Shown here piece after piece: positions 58,594-61,146 of a stretch of 61,146 nt of DNA. Position numbers and translations under genes: made by a program. The DNA lies in assembly GCA_947493455.1 (NCBI GenBank), contig CANLRB010000026.1:1-61146 (forward strand). The letters are read 5' to 3'. This DNA comes from an uncultured Pseudoalteromonas sp. GTDB taxonomy: Bacteria; Pseudomonadota; Gammaproteobacteria; Enterobacterales; Alteromonadaceae. Under the pieces are notes generated by a model. That model was not told the origin of the DNA. It saw only the letters and a program-made list of their open reading frames with translations, and did no database searches. The first letter of the stretch is position 1, and every line of letters starts with the position of its first letter.

Positions 58594-60459
58594 ATGGCAC
58601 TTTGGGGCGGACGGTTCTCAAGCGGACCAGATCAAGCTTTTAAGCAATTTAATGATTCATTGCCTTTTGACTACCAACTGGCAGAGCACGATATTGTGGG
58701 CTCGATTGCATGGGCTGGCGCATTGCAGCAAGTAAATGTATTGAGCGAACAAGAGCATTTAACCATTGTTGATGGCTTACAGCAGATACTGCAAGAGGTC
58801 GAAGCCGATCCATTATCAATCGCATCAGCAGGTGATGAAGATATTCACTCTTACGTTGAATCTAAATTGATAGAAACAATTGGTGATCTTGGTAAAAAAC
58901 TGCACACAGGTCGCAGTCGAAACGATCAAGTGGCGACTGACTTTAGATTGTGGAGCCGAAAAACAGCTGAGCAACTACTTAAAGCAATTGCAGCGCTTAA
59001 AAGTGCCTTAGTGACATTGGCCGAGCGCGAACTCGGTACTGTATTACCAGGTTATACTCATTTACAACGTGCACAACCTGTTTTGTTTAGTCATTGGTGT
59101 ATGGCTTATTTTGAAATGTTAGAGCGCGATGAAAAAAGACTACAAGGTGCACTTGAGCGCATTAATGTTTGCCCATTGGGCTCGGGCGCACTAGCAGGCA
59201 CTGCCTATGCCATTGATCGGCAAAAACTTGCCACCGATTTAGGTTTTAGTCATGCCACTAAAAATAGCCTTGATGCGGTGTCGGATCGTGATTTTGTTGT
59301 TGAGTTATTGAGTTGTGCCTCGATTTCAATGATGCACCTGTCTCGCCTAGCGGAAGATATGATTTTCTATAATTCGGGCGAAGCAGGGTTTTTAGAGTTA
59401 GCCGATAGTGTGACATCTGGTTCATCTTTGATGCCGCAGAAAAAAAATCCTGATGCGCTTGAGCTCATTCGTGGTAAAACAGGGCGTGTATTTGGTGCTT
59501 TTAGCGCCATGATGATGACCTTGAAAGCGCTGCCGCTGGCATACAATAAAGATATGCAAGAAGATAAAGAAGGTTTGTTTGATGCAATGCCAACTTGGCT
59601 TGCCTGTATTCATATGGCACAGGCTTGCATTGAAGGCGTTAAAGTAAATGCTGAAAAAACCAAGCAAGCGGCTCAAGGTGGACATGCAAATGCGACTGAG
59701 CTTGCCGATTATCTTGTTGCTAAAGGCATCCCGTTTCGAGAAGGCCATCATATTGTTGGTGAGCTGGTTCAGTTGGCGATATCACAAGGTCAAAACCTTG
59801 AGCAGTTATCATTGAGTGACTTTAAGTCAGTTTGTGATGTCATTGACGATGATGTTTATCCTGTGCTTGAACTTCAAGCTTGTTTAGATGCTCGTAAAGC
59901 GCTTGGTGGCACAAGTCAGAAACAGGTGCAATTTGCAATTAATCAAGCCAAGCAAGCACAGCGTATTATTGTACGTGACGCGACGCTCGATGATGTGGAT
60001 GCGATTGCGGGTCTAATTCAATATTGGGCACGAGAAGGCGAAAATTTGCCGCGTGCAAAAAGTGATATGGTGCACTCGATTAATGAGTTTGCTGTTACGG
60101 AAGTTGATGGCAAGGTCTGTGGCTGTGCGTCGCTCTACATCTATGATACAGGGCTTGCTGAAATTCGCTCATTAGGCGTATGCCCTAATAGTGAGGCAAA
60201 AGGCCAAGGCCGTGCTCTGGTCAATCATTTGCTTGAAAAGGGCAAAAAGTTGGCGCTGGGACGCATTATTGTATTAACTCGTGTGCCAGGTTTTTTTGCC
60301 AAACTCGGTTTTGCTGATAGTCATAAATCGCAGCTACCTGAAAAGGTCATGAAAGACTGTGAACTCTGCTTAAGAAAAGATAATTGCGATGAAGTGGCAA
60401 TGGATTTTGTCATTGATTCGGCATATCAACAAGAGATTCCCTGTAAAGTAGTGGCGTAG
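58594..60459 (+). CDS. argH: Argininosuccinate lyase fused to N-acetylglutamate synthase, ArgH(A)
   Basis: Bifunctional protein of 621 residues. Residues 1 to about 458 are argininosuccinate lyase ([40 protein letters not shown] near 276-287), which splits argininosuccinate. Residues about 464-621 are a GNAT acetyltransferase domain ([42 protein letters not shown]) supplying the first arginine step. Such ArgH(A) fusions are known in Moritella, Vibrio, Pseudoalteromonas and relatives, and no separate argA is in the operon. Ends the argCBFGH(A) operon before a terminator. Confidence 0.96.
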   Translation: MALWGGRFSSGPDQAFKQFNDSLPFDYQLAEHDIVGSIAWAGALQQVNVLSEQEHLTIVDGLQQILQEVEADPLSIASAGDEDIHSYVESKLIETIGDLGKKLHTGRSRNDQVATDFRLWSRKTAEQLLKAIAALKSALVTLAERELGTVLPGYTHLQRAQPVLFSHWCMAYFEMLERDEKRLQGALERINVCPLGSGALAGTAYAIDRQKLATDLGFSHATKNSLDAVSDRDFVVELLSCASISMMHLSRLAEDMIFYNSGEAGFLELADSVTSGSSLMPQKKNPDALELIRGKTGRVFGAFSAMMMTLKALPLAYNKDMQEDKEGLFDAMPTWLACIHMAQACIEGVKVNAEKTKQAAQGGHANATELADYLVAKGIPFREGHHIVGELVQLAISQGQNLEQLSLSDFKSVCDVIDDDVYPVLELQACLDARKALGGTSQKQVQFAINQAKQAQRIIVRDATLDDVDAIAGLIQYWAREGENLPRAKSDMVHSINEFAVTEVDGKVCGCASLYIYDTGLAEIRSLGVCPNSEAKGQGRALVNHLLEKGKKLALGRIIVLTRVPGFFAKLGFADSHKSQLPEKVMKDCELCLRKDNCDEVAMDFVIDSAYQQEIPCKVVA

Positions 60460-60491
60460 TTAATTCGCTTAAGTTCATTACTCCTATAGTC

Positions 60492-60523
60492 AAGCCCGCT
60501 ATGTTAAATAGCGGGCTTTTTTG
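60492..60523 (+). terminator. Terminator of the arg operon
   Basis: AAGCCCGCTAT pairs with ATAGCGGGCTT, followed by T-rich sequence. Confidence 0.9.
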
Positions 60524-60781
60524 TTTATAAAAACAAAATAATCCTTATAAAACAGTTAGATAATTCTGGTTCTTTTTTCGTATTTTTCACGCGTTTAGCA
60601 CTATTTTGGCGATCTTGGATCGCAAATTGCTGAGTTAGTAGCATCAATTTTGGTGTTGTCAATTTTTCGACATGAAAAATTACAAAGAATTGAAATTCAC
60701 TTTAGACCGAGCAAGGTTGCTCATAAAAACAACAGGGATTTCTAAAGCAGAGTTTAATTTTAATTTAATAAAGGAATAACC
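60524..60781 (+). promoter_or_regulatory. Upstream region of the repeat protein, with inverted repeats
   Basis: With the terminator just before it, this is a 322-base gap without a gene. It contains GCGATC-ttg-GATCGC (60609-60623) and AATTTTTC-gacat-GAAAAATT (60661-60681), the latter flanked by TTGT and ACAA that extend the pairing with one bulge. A TTGTCA at 60656-60661 could be a -35 box, but no convincing -10 follows at normal spacing. The inverted repeats are candidate operators or an RNA hairpin. Confidence 0.4.
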
Positions 60782-61146
60782 ATGAAAACGAATGTAAACG
60801 TCTCTAGCTACAAAAAACAATTCATTAAATTATCAGCAGTTGCAGGTGCTCTTTTCTCTCTTAGTGCGGTTGCATCGCCTATTTCGAGCACGCCAGATTT
60901 ACAACTAACTTCTTCTAAAACAGAAACATCGCAATATAACTCGCAATTTGCTACAGTAATGCCGCACAACACAGTCAGCGAATTGAATCGCGGTGGCGGT
61001 GTGATTAAAACGATTGCTATACGTCGCGGCGGCGGTGTAATTAAAACGGTTGATAAAACGGCGCAATTACAACGTGGTGGTGGCGTAATTAAGACTATCG
61101 ACCTGCAACGTGGCGGTGGTGTGATCAAAACGATTGATCAAGTTGC
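60782..61146 (+). CDS. Exported protein with RGGGVIKT repeats, partial (right edge)
   Basis: ATG at 60782 with AAAGGA eight bases upstream; the reading frame is open to the window end (121 codons). Residues 1 to about 32 form a signal peptide (basic KK, hydrophobic LSAVAGALFSLSAVAS). Residues 33-69 are a Ser/Thr/Gln-rich linker. From residue 70 the eight-residue unit RGGGVIKT occurs four times, at 70, 82, 98 and 110, with spacings of 12, 16 and 12. The units are identical as protein but differ in DNA at third codon positions, so the peptide is under selection. I do not recognise the family. An antisense reading frame over the same bases is a shadow. The product could be a secreted repeat peptide, a strand-forming fibre protein or a peptide precursor. 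Confidence 0.8.
   Translation, partial: MKTNVNVSSYKKQFIKLSAVAGALFSLSAVASPISSTPDLQLTSSKTETSQYNSQFATVMPHNTVSELNRGGGVIKTIAIRRGGGVIKTVDKTAQLQRGGGVIKTIDLQRGGGVIKTIDQV

Noticed and set aside
60808-61128. Minus-strand ORF of 106 codons with ITPPPR repeats
   Set aside because: It is the antisense of the RGGGVIKT coding repeats. The plus strand has a ribosome site, a signal peptide and silent third-position changes, so the plus-strand reading is the real one.
60980-61146. Possible CRISPR array or non-coding tandem repeat at the right edge
   Set aside because: Repeat spacings are 36, 48 and 36 bases, all multiples of three, the cores vary at third codon positions, and spacers are short and in frame. 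This is a coding repeat.

Overview
The window looks like chromosomal DNA of a marine gammaproteobacterium of the Alteromonadales, most like Pseudoalteromonas and its relatives. This is inferred from gene content and order: the fused argH(A) gene closing an argCBFGH(A) operon divergent from argE, a complete isc operon, the rlmN-pilF-rodZ-ispG-hisS-yfgM-bamB-der block, and tgt-yajC-secD-secF. Base composition is moderately AT-rich, and almost all genes are intact housekeeping genes. No tRNA, rRNA, CRISPR array or recognisable transposase was seen.

Layout. 0-9.5 kb: glutathione reductase (minus strand) with a duplicated 3' end beyond it, oligopeptidase A, an orphan response regulator, rsmJ, a chemoreceptor, a peroxiredoxin, ferritin and a small unknown gene. 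9.6-11.2 kb: the rpsF-priB-rpsR-rplI ribosomal operon. 11.4-14.9 kb: five overlapping minor-pilin genes, ending in an unusually large PilX-like protein. 15.1-19.5 kb: tgt-yajC-secD-secF. 19.5-22.8 kb: a lipoprotein, a periplasmic binding protein, suhB and trmJ. 22.8-28.4 kb: iscRSUA-hscBA-fdx behind tandem IscR-type promoter/operators. 28.4-36.3 kb: an accessory stretch with a SpoIIAA-like protein, a nucleotidyltransferase plus sugar-kinase pair next to a Tat-exported GH109-type glycosidase, an AraC regulator, a secreted alpha/beta hydrolase, a GFA protein and a TPR/TonB_C protein. 36.3-38 kb: yfhL and trhP (minus strand). 38.2-48.4 kb: ndk, rlmN, a PilF-LysM fusion, rodZ, ispG, hisS, yfgM, bamB and der. 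48.4-53.1 kb: an S9 peptidase, a duplicated divergent promoter segment around a small membrane protein, a VOC protein, and an alpha/beta hydrolase with its TetR regulator. 53.3-60.5 kb: arginine biosynthesis. 60.8 kb to the end: the 5' part of a gene for an exported protein with four RGGGVIKT repeats.

How the genes work together. The isc genes supply Fe-S clusters to clients that are also in this window: RlmN, IspG, IscR itself, and the YfhL ferredoxin beside TrhP. Peroxiredoxin, glutathione reductase and ferritin handle peroxide and iron. The minor pilins (11.4-14.9 kb) and PilF (40.1 kb) belong to type IV pilus assembly. SecDF-YajC, BamB and YfgM serve export and outer-membrane biogenesis. 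The arg genes form one regulon with arginine-box-like sequences between argE and argC.

Best leads for new biology are the RGGGVIKT repeat protein cut by the right edge, the gor 3'-end duplication at the left edge (att-like), the 684-bp-offset duplication of a divergent promoter at 50.3-51.3 kb, the large PilX-like protein where PilY1 would be expected, and the possible GalNAc release and salvage module at 28.9-32.4 kb. Function calls rest on reading motifs and remembered family sequences; no database search was run.
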